Positions 52,829 to 61,962 are shown, numbered from the stretch's first letter. The stretch: DNA of 64,000 nucleotides from Dehalococcoidia bacterium (GCA_012959765.1 DUCO01000040.1:62001-126000); one strand, 5' to 3'. Notes: generated from the letters alone by a model not told the origin. Numbers and translations: made by a program.

Positions 52829-54167
52829 CGCCGAGATTCACTGCGATATCTGCAATGACAAGCGCTGGTTCGTGGTGGCTCCAGAAGAAAATGCGCCGGC
52901 TTCAGCCCGGACGGTGATCCCGTGTCAGTGCCAGGAGCGAGTCTGGGGCGTTAAGTCGGCAGACCGAATCAGGCAGTACTCCGATCTTGGCCCGCTCGAA
53001 CGCCTGACATTCGGTACTGTCGAACTTGGCACCCGCGATACATTCTCGGAGCCGTCTAGCTTTAGAGACGCATATCACGCGGCCCAGAGGTTCGTTACCG
53101 ACATGCAGGGTTGGCTGGTGCTGTGTGGCCCTTCTGGCACGGGCAAAACACATCTCGCAGCCGCTGTCGGCAACGCGCTGGTCGAAGCCGACCAGCCTGT
53201 TCGATTTGTTTCCGTACCCGACCTGCTTGATCACTTACGTTCAGCGTTCGACCCTGCGGTCGGCGCTCAATACGACGAGATTTTCCTTCAAGCAATCGAA
53301 GCGCCGGTTCTTATTCTCGACGATCTCGGTGCGCAGTCAGCAACTGCGTGGGCCGACGAAAAACTGGATCAGATCCTCACCCACCGCTATAACCGTCGAC
53401 TGCCGACTCTGGTCACAACCGGCATTCCGTTTGCGGAATTGGGTGATCGTCTGCGAACACGTTTGGGCGATCCGTATTTTTCGACCGTGGTGAACATCAA
53501 AGCCGGAAGCGGGATGTCCGACATTCGTGAATCCGGGCTTGAGCCGCGACTTGCAGAGTTGATGACTTTCAAAAGTTTTACGAAGGGTGCAACGGGCGCT
53601 ACGGCTTCGCAAAAACGATCTCTGTCCGAAGCACTTGCAGCTGCCAAAGTGTTCGCAGAACATCCTTCGGGGTGGCTGTATCTGGCTGGGCCAACCGGTG
53701 TTGGGAAAACACATCTTGCTGCTGCGATTGTGAGCGAAAGTATTGCGCAGGGTCGAGACGTGATGTTCCGTTTTGTACCTGATTTGCTCGACGATCTTCG
53801 TCGGTCTTACGGGCCAGCTGGCGGTAAATCTTTCGATCACACATTCAGCCAGGTTCGAGATGTCGAGATCCTTGTTCTAGACGACTTCGGGGCAGAAGCG
53901 TCGACCGCGTGGGCTGAAGAAAAGCTGTATCAACTGATCGTCCACAGGCACGACTCGATGATGCCGACGGTTTTCACGAGCCGGAGCGCTCTGGAAACAA
54001 TTGGCGGGGCTAACAATCGAGGTGAGTCTCGTTATTCCGATGCGATTATTTCTCGACTCAGCGACGCAAATGTGGTTGCTGAGAGATACCTTTCAGCACC
54101 AGATTTCCGACACCGTGGCGCAACTCCTCGACCTCGTTCGTCGACTCGAAAGTCTTCACGCAAGTGA
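52728..54167 (+). CDS. Helicase loader-like protein with two DnaC/DnaI-type AAA+ domains
   Basis: A chain of about 479 residues. The N-terminus has a zinc-ribbon-like set of cysteines, CDIC and PCQC (39, 42, 66, 68), as in DnaI/DnaC. Two AAA+ modules follow: Walker A GPSGTGKTHLAA (134-145) with Walker B LILDDLGA, and Walker A GPTGVGKTHLAA (321-332) with LVLDDFGA. Each also has the DnaC-like W-A-(D/E)-EKL segment and a late RTRLGD or SRLSD arginine motif. Loaders normally have one AAA+ module. ATG 52728 has GAGGAG 7 nt upstream. Its stop overlaps the HIT gene by 4 nt. Confidence 0.87.
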   Translation: MDGMEPLNEIFKRIGQTSSTRSTLSDSELEELTSAEIHCDICNDKRWFVVAPEENAPASARTVIPCQCQERVWGVKSADRIRQYSDLGPLERLTFGTVELGTRDTFSEPSSFRDAYHAAQRFVTDMQGWLVLCGPSGTGKTHLAAAVGNALVEADQPVRFVSVPDLLDHLRSAFDPAVGAQYDEIFLQAIEAPVLILDDLGAQSATAWADEKLDQILTHRYNRRLPTLVTTGIPFAELGDRLRTRLGDPYFSTVVNIKAGSGMSDIRESGLEPRLAELMTFKSFTKGATGATASQKRSLSEALAAAKVFAEHPSGWLYLAGPTGVGKTHLAAAIVSESIAQGRDVMFRFVPDLLDDLRRSYGPAGGKSFDHTFSQVRDVEILVLDDFGAEASTAWAEEKLYQLIVHRHDSMMPTVFTSRSALETIGGANNRGESRYSDAIISRLSDANVVAERYLSAPDFRHRGATPRPRSSTRKSSRK

Positions 54168-54832
54168 GTTTCGAGCTGCCGAATGCCGGCGCTGAGAACT
54201 GCGTGTTCTGTTCGATCATCTCCGGCGATTCTGAAGCAAGCTGGGAAGCCAAACCCGGTGCCGGTTCTGTCGTGTGTTTTCACAATCGGCTCAACTGGGT
54301 GCGGGTGATGTTGTTGGTAGTGCCAACACAACATATGACGCAGCAGGAATTCTGGGCATCTTCTGCCCTAAGAGAAGCAGCCGAAATGGCCGTTGATATG
54401 GGGGATGAACACTGTGGTCACGAGGGGTATCGAGTAATCGCCAACTTCGGATTACAAGCACATCAGAGTGTTGAGCATGCCCATCTGCACGTCATCTCTG
54501 GACCTTCACGTATGATAGAAAACGGCGTCGGACAATCAAGATTGAATCTCTCAAGTGACCTCATAGTCGACGAGTTCGAAGTTGACGAGACACCGTTCGC
54601 CGCACGGATTTCACCAGCCGGCCCGTTATCTCAGAGAGACATGTGGAAGTCTGACCGGATCATGGAAGCGGCGAGTTCGGCTCGTGAGGTTGCGAGACGG
54701 TATTCCCCCAACGGATTCCGACTGATGTCCAGCTTCGATCCTTCAGCCGAAGGCAGCAAGCCAGGGTCGAACGCGTCAGGCCTGTTTCTGCTTGGCGGCG
54801 GTCAACTGGGGCTATACGGAAGCGCGTACTAA
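54164..54832 (+). CDS. HIT-superfamily protein with C-terminal extension
   Basis: A 222-residue protein. A HIT domain opens with ENCVFCSIISG and ends with the catalytic triad HAHLHV near residues 106-111. This domain usually ends the protein at about 115-140 residues; here roughly 100 further residues follow, with FRLMSSFDPS and a glycine-rich FLLGGGQLGLYG that may be a degenerate second half, as in GalT. It would hydrolyse or transfer nucleotides. GTG start overlaps the loader stop, so it is the last gene of the dnaB unit. Confidence 0.8.
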   Translation: MSFELPNAGAENCVFCSIISGDSEASWEAKPGAGSVVCFHNRLNWVRVMLLVVPTQHMTQQEFWASSALREAAEMAVDMGDEHCGHEGYRVIANFGLQAHQSVEHAHLHVISGPSRMIENGVGQSRLNLSSDLIVDEFEVDETPFAARISPAGPLSQRDMWKSDRIMEAASSAREVARRYSPNGFRLMSSFDPSAEGSKPGSNASGLFLLGGGQLGLYGSAY

Positions 54833-55314
54833 ACGTATCGAGCGGAAGCCATCGTTCCAACCGCAACGATTACCAGCACTGCGTTCAGATATCCGAGTAG
54901 AGAAAGCCCACGTCGGTACTTCGCAAGCTGATCATCGGAAGCCTCACCAGATTCCAGTCCTCTGCGCAGACGAGTTGTAAAAGCACCAGCCCAACCCGAC
55001 ACCACAAAAGCCGCTACAGAAGCGATAAGACCGACCAGAATCATCGTGCCCCAACCGCCGTTTCCGAGATCAGAAACACTGCGAACAGGTGTAAGAGAAA
55101 CCAGAGCAAAGCCCGTCACCATCGTGACTATCGCAGCACCCGTAATCCACAGGCTATTCAACTTGCTGGTCCGGTTCAGCAGTTGCCGTTCGAGATCGGC
55201 TGAAGTAGACCTGACAGCCGGTTCGAGTAACACCGCCAGATAAATCGCCGTGCCCACCCAAAACGTTCCCGCAATTATGTGAATAATCCGGGTAATAACT
55301 AATCCGACGTCCAA
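54829..55314 (-). CDS. Four-helix membrane protein, CopD/DUF2269-like (paralogue A)
   Basis: A 161-residue integral membrane protein with four hydrophobic helices. The first contains TRIIHIIAGTFWVGTAIYLAVLLEPAV, whose His and following W-V-G are typical of CopD/DUF2269-type helices and could hold heme or metal. It lies 20 bp after a paralogue with the same layout; the two probably form a heteromer. It converges with the HIT gene, stops overlapping by 4 nt. Confidence 0.75.
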   Translation of the reverse strand: MDVGLVITRIIHIIAGTFWVGTAIYLAVLLEPAVRSTSADLERQLLNRTSKLNSLWITGAAIVTMVTGFALVSLTPVRSVSDLGNGGWGTMILVGLIASVAAFVVSGWAGAFTTRLRRGLESGEASDDQLAKYRRGLSLLGYLNAVLVIVAVGTMASARYV

Positions 55315-55334
55315 TTCGATCTTTCTATTATCGG

Positions 55335-55835
55335 CTATACGTACCGAGCAAGAGCCATGGCAGCAACCGCTATCAATACAAGCAACGACGCTATTTTGGC
55401 GAGGATAATCGCCCGATCGCGGTACTTGACCATATCAGCGGCCTGCTCAGGCGAAGGCGAGCCTTGAAGGCTAACACCAATATCGGCCATCTTCTTGTTC
55501 GTTAGCCCTGCAAAAATTCCTAAACCGTAGCCAACCACAGCGAGCAGAAATCCAAGCCAGATCATCGTTCCCCAGTTGGTCGACCACAGGACATCGAACA
55601 GCGAATCCCGAACTCGGAACGCCATAATCACGCCAAAAACGATCGTCATTATTGCTGAACTGTGCAGCACAATCATCATCGGTTTAAGCATGTTGGCCAT
55701 CAGCGCAGGGGCATGTGGTGGTCCTGTCTTTGCCATTGCGGGCTGAAGAACGAACGCTAGAAAAATTGCGGCTCCAACCCACGTGGCCCCCGGCACGATG
55801 TGCAGCACTCTCAGAATTGCGATCTCTGTGTCCAC
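55335..55835 (-). CDS. Four-helix membrane protein, CopD/DUF2269-like (paralogue B)
   Basis: A 166-residue membrane protein with four hydrophobic helices and the same helix-1 motif as its neighbour (LRVLHIVPGATWVGAAIFLAFVLQPAM). The last helix ends ALARYV, compared with SARYV in the paralogue. A tandem duplication is evident. Function unknown. Confidence 0.75.
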   Translation of the reverse strand: MDTEIAILRVLHIVPGATWVGAAIFLAFVLQPAMAKTGPPHAPALMANMLKPMMIVLHSSAIMTIVFGVIMAFRVRDSLFDVLWSTNWGTMIWLGFLLAVVGYGLGIFAGLTNKKMADIGVSLQGSPSPEQAADMVKYRDRAIILAKIASLLVLIAVAAMALARYV

Positions 55836-55895
55836 GGTTCCCCTCTCCCCCGAACTTACCTTGGAATTTCCGAACCTAAGTTTTCGAAGCGAATT

Positions 55896-57134
55896 CTACC
55901 ATCTTGGCTTTGAATATAGGGGGAAGTTGGGCATGTCCCATTCCCCATATCGCGGGCTCGCACTTGGATCCATATCGAGAATCATCTCTTTTCGGTTGCT
56001 GGCAGGCCCTCCGCTCAGTAGTGCTTCGTGTCGTTCAGCAAGCGCATCTTCATCGATTTCGACGCCCAACCCCGGGGCATCCGGAACCGCCATGAAGCCG
56101 TCTTTGAACTGGAGTTTTCCACCCTTGATGATGTCGCCATCTTCATCGGTCCACGGGTAGTGGCTGTCAGCCGGGTAGATCAGTTCTGGCGTTGCAGCGC
56201 AGGCGTGGAGCATCGCTGCCTGCGACACGCCGAGCGAGTTGTTGGAGTGGCCGGAAAGTCCCCATCCCATCACACGGCACAACACACCGGTCTCCTTGTA
56301 AGCAAGAATTCCGCCCCAGTGGTGGTGGTCCCCAAGAATCACGTCGATGCCTTCAAGTTGAGCGTTTGGCTTTACGTGTGCGAACGCTGATACGCACATG
56401 TTCGAGGCTGTAGGAATATCGGTGTGCTTCTTGAGTTCGGCATGATCGGCTATCGAGTCGGTCGGGTCTTCGAGATACTGAGGTTCATACTGCTCGATCT
56501 CTTTTACCACTCGTATCGAGGTTTCTATGGACCACACAGCGTTCGGGTCGATTCGAATCTCATAGCCGTCCTGTTTCGGGAACCGTTTTCGCAGCAGCCG
56601 GAACGTTTCGATATCTGTGTCCGGGTCAAAATACCCGCCCTTGATCTTGAGCGCCTTGAAGCCGTACTTCTCAACGAACTCTTCGGCCTGCCTTACGAAT
56701 CCTTCAGGATCGAGGGCTGCACCAGTTGCAATCTCGCCCTGCCCGTTCTCATCGGCGAACTTGTAGAACAGGTAGGCAGCCCACTCAACTCGATCACGAG
56801 CACGGCCGCCAATGTAGTCGCACACCGGCATTCCGGCCTGCTTCGCTGCGGCGTCGAGCATGGCTGTTTCCACGGCGGCCCAGGCTTCCGGTGTGCCCTT
56901 CCAGAGCAGTCGCGCTTTCGTCATTTGACGAGGGTCGTACCCCTCGATCCAACTGCGGTTCGCCTCGATGTCCACAGTGTGGTCAGACGATGTTTCTCCA
57001 GCGCCTGTGTAGCCGCCGGTCGTTTCGATCTGGACTATCGTGCGTACCCGATACGATTCGTGGACGCCAGTGCTGTTGAGCAGCGGTTGGTCGTGCGTGG
57101 CGACCGGTGTGACGATGAGTTTGGATATTTTCAT
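55896..57134 (-). CDS. Enolase-superfamily dehydratase, glucarate-dehydratase-like
   Basis: A 412-residue acid-sugar dehydratase. The barrel shows KIKGG (base lysine), RIDPNAVWS, QYLEDPTD and a third ligand region, then SNMCVSAF, DHHHWGG and the His of GLSGHSNNSLGVS, the GlucD pattern of a Lys/His-Asp active site. GlucD converts D-glucarate (or L-idarate) to 5-keto-4-deoxyglucarate; the exact substrate is inferred. ATG 57134 (GGAAG upstream, MKISKLIV) is preferred to 57155. It is divergent from a second enolase-superfamily gene. Confidence 0.87.
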   Translation of the reverse strand: MKISKLIVTPVATHDQPLLNSTGVHESYRVRTIVQIETTGGYTGAGETSSDHTVDIEANRSWIEGYDPRQMTKARLLWKGTPEAWAAVETAMLDAAAKQAGMPVCDYIGGRARDRVEWAAYLFYKFADENGQGEIATGAALDPEGFVRQAEEFVEKYGFKALKIKGGYFDPDTDIETFRLLRKRFPKQDGYEIRIDPNAVWSIETSIRVVKEIEQYEPQYLEDPTDSIADHAELKKHTDIPTASNMCVSAFAHVKPNAQLEGIDVILGDHHHWGGILAYKETGVLCRVMGWGLSGHSNNSLGVSQAAMLHACAATPELIYPADSHYPWTDEDGDIIKGGKLQFKDGFMAVPDAPGLGVEIDEDALAERHEALLSGGPASNRKEMILDMDPSASPRYGEWDMPNFPLYSKPRW

Positions 57135-57179
57135 GTGTGAATCTTCCAGATACAACTAGATATGGCGATGCGCAGATTC

Positions 57180-57258
57180 TGACAGGCGCGAGTCAGCTGT
57201 CAACGCCATTTTCGGCTCAGCATGCGTCGATCTGTGCATCTGAATCGTTGACACAGAT
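57180..57258. promoter_or_regulatory. Two inverted repeats in the divergent enolase-gene promoter region
   Basis: TGACAG (57180-57185) with CTGTCA (57197-57202), and ATCTGTG (57230-57236) with CACAGAT (57252-57258). Both are perfect. They lie between two divergent sugar-acid genes and could bind a substrate-responsive repressor. Confidence 0.4.
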
Positions 57259-57323
57259 TTCAGCTTGGCGCACCATCGCCCGGTCAGTTCTCACTAGATC
57301 GCACTCAGACTCCGAATATTTCC

Positions 57324-58475
57324 ATGAAAATCACGAACGTTACCGTCTTCCCACTTGTTAGCCAGCGCCCCGAGCTTCGGGTCGGCAAGCCCATTCACCC
57401 CAGCTGGTGGGGCTATGACCAAACTCTCATCCGAATCGACACTGAAGGTGGAATATCCGGCTGGGGTTGCACCGGCGTGAGATGGGAGATGGCCGAAGCT
57501 ACCAAGAAGGTTCTTTGGCCACATCTGATCGGCGAAGATGCGCTGCAGCCCGAGTCGGTTACTGAACGCTTGCACCAGTGGACGTTCTGGTACGGACGCG
57601 GCGGGGCCGTAACGAGCTACATCGGTGCAGTAAACCACGCGTTGTGGGACATTCTGGGCAAGCACACCGGGCTTTCCATATCCCGTTTGTTTGGCGGTCG
57701 CTACGTGGAAAAAGTGAAGCCGTATGCTTCGATGTTGTTTTCGTGGCCGGTCGACGAGATGGTGGAGAGTCTTGAGTCAGGGTTAGAAAAGAACTTCCGG
57801 GCGTTCAAGCTTGGGTGGGGCACTTTCGGTCGGGAACGCGATCTCAAGCACGATGAAGAGCTTGTTCGCGTAGCTCGTAAAACCATTGGCGACGATTCAG
57901 AGTTGATGGTCGATCCCGGTGGATCGGACGTCTTCTGGCACGGTGATTTCAAGTGGGCTGCCGAGGCGGCGAAGATGCTCAAGGATTACAACGTTTCGTG
58001 GTTTGAAGAGCCATTGCGCGCTGATGACATCGAGGGCTACAAGCGGCTTACGGAAATCTCGCCTGTACGAATCGCTACCGGTGAAGTAATTCGAGGTCGC
58101 CTGAACTTCGAGCCGTTCATTACCCAAAAGGTCTGCGATATTTTGCAGCCTGACCAGACGATTTGCGGCGGACTGAGCGAGTCCAGAAAGATCTGGCAGG
58201 CAGCCTACGACAACAACGTTCAGGTAGTGATGCACGGCTGGAACACCGCTGTTGGAGCCGCCGCCGATCTTCAGCTTTCGGCTTCAATGCCGAACGGCAG
58301 GTATCTCGAATACTGGCACCCGGCTCCCTATGTAAGCGGCATTCTGGCAGAGCCGATACTGCTCGACGAAGACGGCATGCTTCCGATTCCTGACGGTCCC
58401 GGACTTGGAATCGAAATCGATGAAGACGCCGTAATAGCCCATGGCAAAGGCGCCGAAGACTACGGCGCGCTGTAG
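57324..58475 (+). CDS. Enolase-superfamily protein, mandelate-racemase/MLE type
   Basis: A 383-residue protein. Metal ligands are Asp in MVDPGGSDVFW, Glu in WFEEPLRADD and Glu in IATGEVIRGR; the His general base is in VVMHGWNT. The second-strand base motif is FKLGWGT, so the second Lys of KxK is a Gly. It begins MKITNVTVFPL. Members racemise or dehydrate acid sugars. A creatininase-like gene follows 51 bp downstream. Confidence 0.86.
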   Translation: MKITNVTVFPLVSQRPELRVGKPIHPSWWGYDQTLIRIDTEGGISGWGCTGVRWEMAEATKKVLWPHLIGEDALQPESVTERLHQWTFWYGRGGAVTSYIGAVNHALWDILGKHTGLSISRLFGGRYVEKVKPYASMLFSWPVDEMVESLESGLEKNFRAFKLGWGTFGRERDLKHDEELVRVARKTIGDDSELMVDPGGSDVFWHGDFKWAAEAAKMLKDYNVSWFEEPLRADDIEGYKRLTEISPVRIATGEVIRGRLNFEPFITQKVCDILQPDQTICGGLSESRKIWQAAYDNNVQVVMHGWNTAVGAAADLQLSASMPNGRYLEYWHPAPYVSGILAEPILLDEDGMLPIPDGPGLGIEIDEDAVIAHGKGAEDYGAL

Positions 58476-58526
58476 CTCGGATTTCAACCAACAAATTAAT
58501 TCTGGGATAGACGAACGGAGACCTCG

Positions 58527-59378
58527 ATGGCGATAAATGGCAAGTGGCGATACGAAGATCTGACCTTGCCCGAGATGAATCAGGCTGTTGAAGCCGGATT
58601 AATTCCGGTGTTGCCGGTTGGAACGATGGAGCAACACGGACCACACCTGCCTGTGAAGATGGATCGCTGGACCGCAACAGAGGTCGCTCGCACCGCCGCC
58701 GAGCAGCATCAGGATCGTCTGCTGTTAATGCCCCCGGTGGCTTACGGCTATACAACGCACGTCATGGATTTCCCAGGGTCGGTCACGATTCACCACGAGA
58801 CCTTCATCCGCTACATCGTCGACATCTTGAAGTCGCTCGCCTATCACGGATTCAGTCGGATCATCGTTATCAACGGTCATGGCTCGAACATGCCGCCGCT
58901 CGACCTTGCGTGCCGGAGCGCCAACATCGAGACCGACGCCAACGTTGCACTAACGTCGTGGTGGAATCTGACTGCGGTCGACCCCGAGTTTATGAAGACG
59001 TGGCGTGAGTCAGGGTTCCCGGGCGGGTGTGCGCACTCTGGCGAGGCCGAAACCTCGTTGGCACTACACATGAACGCCGATCTGATTCAGATGGACAAAT
59101 CGGTGAACGAAGAGATCAAATTCCACGAGCACAAATCGCCGTACCAGTGGGTCGATTTGTGGGCAGCGGGGCCGGTTTCGGTTACTTCTTGGACCAGTGA
59201 ATACACCGAATCTGGTGTGTGCGGTGATGCTTTGCTGGCGACTCCCGAGAAGGGGAAGATGCTGTTCGATGAGGCTGTGAAGAACCTGATCGGATGGTCG
59301 GACGAGTTCTACTCACGTGAGCTGATGACTCGCAAAGACCACCACACAGCACAGCCGTTGTCGGATCTGCCGGGGTAA
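58527..59378 (+). CDS. Creatininase-family amidohydrolase
   Basis: A 283-residue metal-dependent hydrolase. The site is formed by GTMEQHGPHLPVKMDRWTATEV (Glu, His, Asp), INGHGSN and the late Glu of HSGEAETSLAL, as in creatininase and MftE. It would cleave a cyclic or linear amide, or a lactone. It shares the strand and spacing of the mandelate-racemase-type gene, so a common catabolic route is likely. Confidence 0.85.
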   Translation: MAINGKWRYEDLTLPEMNQAVEAGLIPVLPVGTMEQHGPHLPVKMDRWTATEVARTAAEQHQDRLLLMPPVAYGYTTHVMDFPGSVTIHHETFIRYIVDILKSLAYHGFSRIIVINGHGSNMPPLDLACRSANIETDANVALTSWWNLTAVDPEFMKTWRESGFPGGCAHSGEAETSLALHMNADLIQMDKSVNEEIKFHEHKSPYQWVDLWAAGPVSVTSWTSEYTESGVCGDALLATPEKGKMLFDEAVKNLIGWSDEFYSRELMTRKDHHTAQPLSDLPG

Positions 59379-59412
59379 ATGGCGGGTGGCACATTTTGTA
59401 TTGCGGTTGACG

Positions 59413-59459
59413 GCCTTCTCATCCCTTCTCTCTGGGGAGAAGGTTAGGTTGAGGGGGAA
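59413..59459. repeat. Hairpin repeat, second family
   Basis: CCTTCTC and GGGGAGAAGG with TTAGGTTGAGGGGGAA following. It shares the GGGAG-TTAG-GAGGGGGA tail with the element at 16482-16512. Non-coding. Confidence 0.5.
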
Positions 59460-59500
59460 TGCCGACGTTGGAATTCAGTCAACACCGTGCGCGACACCGC

Positions 59501-59565
59501 CCCAGATCCTTCGACTCCGATGACGGAGTTTATCCCGATGGAAATCGGGGCTCAGGAAACGGGAC
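59501..59565. repeat. Degenerate relative of the dispersed palindrome repeat
   Basis: CCCAGATCCTTCGACTCCGATGACGGAG resembles one arm of the repeat (AGATCCCTCCACT...), and CTCAGGAAAC ends near a reduced terminal motif. An inner CCCGAT-GGAA-ATCGGG hairpin is present. Confidence 0.5.
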
Positions 59566-59574
59566 GACCCATGA

Positions 59575-60570
59575 TTAATCAAACGTAATACCTACCTTCA
59601 CAGCGCCGTCGTTTCGTTCGTTGGCGATGCTGAACGCTCGGTCGATTTCGGCGATGTTTACCCGATGCGAGATGATTGGCTCGACGTCGATCTCGCCCGA
59701 GCTAATTAGGCGTTCTGCTTGGGTGTAGCTTGTTAGGTTTGGTTCGTCTTGTGATCCTAGGACGGTGAAGACGTTGGCGCGGCTTTTGAACATTTGGGAG
59801 TAGTCGAACGGCACCGGATTTTCGGACTCGGGGAGGCCGAAAAGGACCACTTGTCCCTCGTTGCGGACGAGATGGAACGCCTGTGAGAGTGTTGGGGTGG
59901 ATCCAACGGCCTCAATGACGAGGTCAGCACCGGCTCCATCGGTCATGTCTTTCACGGCTTCAACCGCTTTGTCACATGTGACATTTATGGTCTGATCGAC
60001 GCCGTACCGTTGGCCCAACTCTCGACGCCACTTTAATGGTTCGATCGCTATGATTTTCTCAGCACCGAGTCGGCTCAAAATGAAATCCCAGAAAAGTCCA
60101 GCACTCCCCTGCCCAACCACGAGGCAGGTCTGACCTTCGAGGGATGCTGGGAGTCGCTTTGCGGCGTAGATGACCGTGCCAAGCTGTTGGGCAAGCGTGA
60201 TCGAATCGAGGTCAACATCCGGATCCAGCTTAAGTACGTGGGCGTCATCTACAGCCTGAAAATCGGCGAAGCAGCGAGAATTCCAGATATGGGGTGTCGT
60301 AAGGACGATGTCGCCTTCGTTGAAGTGATCTGAGCGAGACTCGATAACCTCGCCGACGGCTTCGTGTCCGGGGTGGCCTGCCATCGCCGGGAAGGCGTGC
60401 ATCGCCCAGCCGGTGTTAACCATGTGCAGATCGCTACCGCAGATCGAAGCAGCCCTGGTTCGCACCAGAACCTCGCCGGTGTCCGGTCGAGGAATATCGA
60501 CTTCGTCACACCGAACAACGCCGCGCTCTACAGCAACTGCGGCTCGCATCTTGTCGCTCGAACTGGGCAT
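59575..60570 (-). CDS. Zinc-type alcohol dehydrogenase (MDR family)
   Basis: A 331-residue medium-chain dehydrogenase. The catalytic zinc Cys is in ASICGSDLHMV, with GHPGHEAVGEV (His, Glu). The NAD(P) motif is CLVVGQGSAGLFWDFI. The four-cysteine structural-zinc lobe is missing. The ATG at 60570 shares one base with the stop of the GH4 gene (TAATG), so the pair is translationally coupled and likely acts on the same sugar. Confidence 0.87.
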   Translation of the reverse strand: MPSSSDKMRAAVAVERGVVRCDEVDIPRPDTGEVLVRTRAASICGSDLHMVNTGWAMHAFPAMAGHPGHEAVGEVIESRSDHFNEGDIVLTTPHIWNSRCFADFQAVDDAHVLKLDPDVDLDSITLAQQLGTVIYAAKRLPASLEGQTCLVVGQGSAGLFWDFILSRLGAEKIIAIEPLKWRRELGQRYGVDQTINVTCDKAVEAVKDMTDGAGADLVIEAVGSTPTLSQAFHLVRNEGQVVLFGLPESENPVPFDYSQMFKSRANVFTVLGSQDEPNLTSYTQAERLISSGEIDVEPIISHRVNIAEIDRAFSIANERNDGAVKVGITFD

Positions 60571-61856
60571 TACGAGTAGGCGGCCAGTTCGGTGCCGTGG
60601 GCGTTCCACATCTCGTCGAACATCTCTCGAATTTCACCGAGTGACAATACGGCCGAAGTCAGCGGGTCGAGAGCGACTGCATGGAAAGCGGCTTCTTTGT
60701 CGCCATCGAGAATCGCCTGAGTTGCCATCTGTTGAACCGCCTGGTTCGAGCGACTGAGTGCGGCTAGCTGTCCCGGAAGTTCGCCTACAGCCATGGGGTG
60801 GAATCCAAGCTTGTCGATAAGAATAGGCACTTCAACCGAACTCAGATCGAGCAGGTTGTCGATAAGGCCTTCGTTCGGCACGTTGCCGTTGATCACGGTT
60901 GGGCGATCAGACTCCATCGCTTCGATGATCCGGCACGCGTATTCCTCGGATCGTCCAGCAGTAAGTCGTTTGTCAGTGTTGGCGTCTTCGAGCAGTTGTG
61001 TGTAGTGATCGTCCACCCGGGCCGTTCGACGCTGAAGATCCTGTCGAATCTGGTTCAGGTTGAAATCTTCGATCACGTTCTCATTTGTACGGAAATACGG
61101 CGTGTACTCCGACATGTGCCGCGTCGACTCTGTAACGAAGTAGCCGAACTGCTTCATCACTTCGAACCGAACCGTGTCCCGTGAAAATATCTCCGGGTTT
61201 TCCATCGCTTCGAAAAGCTGTGGATAGGCATCCTGCCCATCCACTTCGAACCGCAGGAACCATGCCAAGTGGTTGATACCGGCGACCCAGCCTTTGACTC
61301 GATCTTTGGAAACGCCAATGTAGTCGGCGAGATCGGCGGTGGTGTGCTGAACGCTGTGGCACAGGCCGATAGTTGGGACATCGGTCGCCTCGGCTATGGA
61401 CCAGCAAGCGATTGCCATTGGGTTGGTGTAGTTGAGCAACGTGGCGTCCGGTGCGACATCCTCCATGTCTTCACATATGTCCATGAGAACTGGAGCGGTT
61501 CGCAATGCTTTGAACACTCCGCCAGGCCCAACGGTGTCTCCGACCGACTGGTCGACGCCGTACTTCAGCGGAATCGCAATATCTCGCTCGAAGCTATCGC
61601 CAACGCGGATGGTCGTCAGAACGTAGTCGGAACCGTCGAGAGCTTCACGTCGATCTGGCGTGGTTTCGATCTTGATGTTGGTACCGGTGTCGCGGGCGAG
61701 CTTGTTTGCGAACTTGCTCATGAGTGCGAGTCGCTCGGGGTCGGTGTCCATCAAAGACACTGTCGCATCGTCGAGTTCAGGAACACAGACGATGTCCTGC
61801 AGCAACCTTCGTGCGAATACCACGCTGCCGGCACCGATGAGTGAAATTTTTGCCAA
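60570..61856 (-). CDS. GH4-family glycosidase (alpha-galactosidase/glucosidase type)
   Basis: A 428-residue NAD- and Mn-dependent glycosidase that works by oxidation-elimination. The NAD motif is ISLIGAGSVVFARRLLQDI; LLNYTNPMA and the metal Cys in LCHSVQH are family marks, with GINHLAW holding a further metal His. The start is TTG. The closest subtype seems MelA-like (alpha-galactosidase), but the glycoside is not certain. It lies upstream of a dehydrogenase in one unit. Confidence 0.88.
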   Translation of the reverse strand: MAKISLIGAGSVVFARRLLQDIVCVPELDDATVSLMDTDPERLALMSKFANKLARDTGTNIKIETTPDRREALDGSDYVLTTIRVGDSFERDIAIPLKYGVDQSVGDTVGPGGVFKALRTAPVLMDICEDMEDVAPDATLLNYTNPMAIACWSIAEATDVPTIGLCHSVQHTTADLADYIGVSKDRVKGWVAGINHLAWFLRFEVDGQDAYPQLFEAMENPEIFSRDTVRFEVMKQFGYFVTESTRHMSEYTPYFRTNENVIEDFNLNQIRQDLQRRTARVDDHYTQLLEDANTDKRLTAGRSEEYACRIIEAMESDRPTVINGNVPNEGLIDNLLDLSSVEVPILIDKLGFHPMAVGELPGQLAALSRSNQAVQQMATQAILDGDKEAAFHAVALDPLTSAVLSLGEIREMFDEMWNAHGTELAAYS

Positions 61857-61962
61857 GATCTTCGTCCCTTTGAGTAGCTCGCGAGCGCGGCGTTAATTGA
61901 ACCGATACGGCAAGCTAGCACAGGATGTGATGCGCGACCAGAGAAAGATGGTGGCACTAGAT

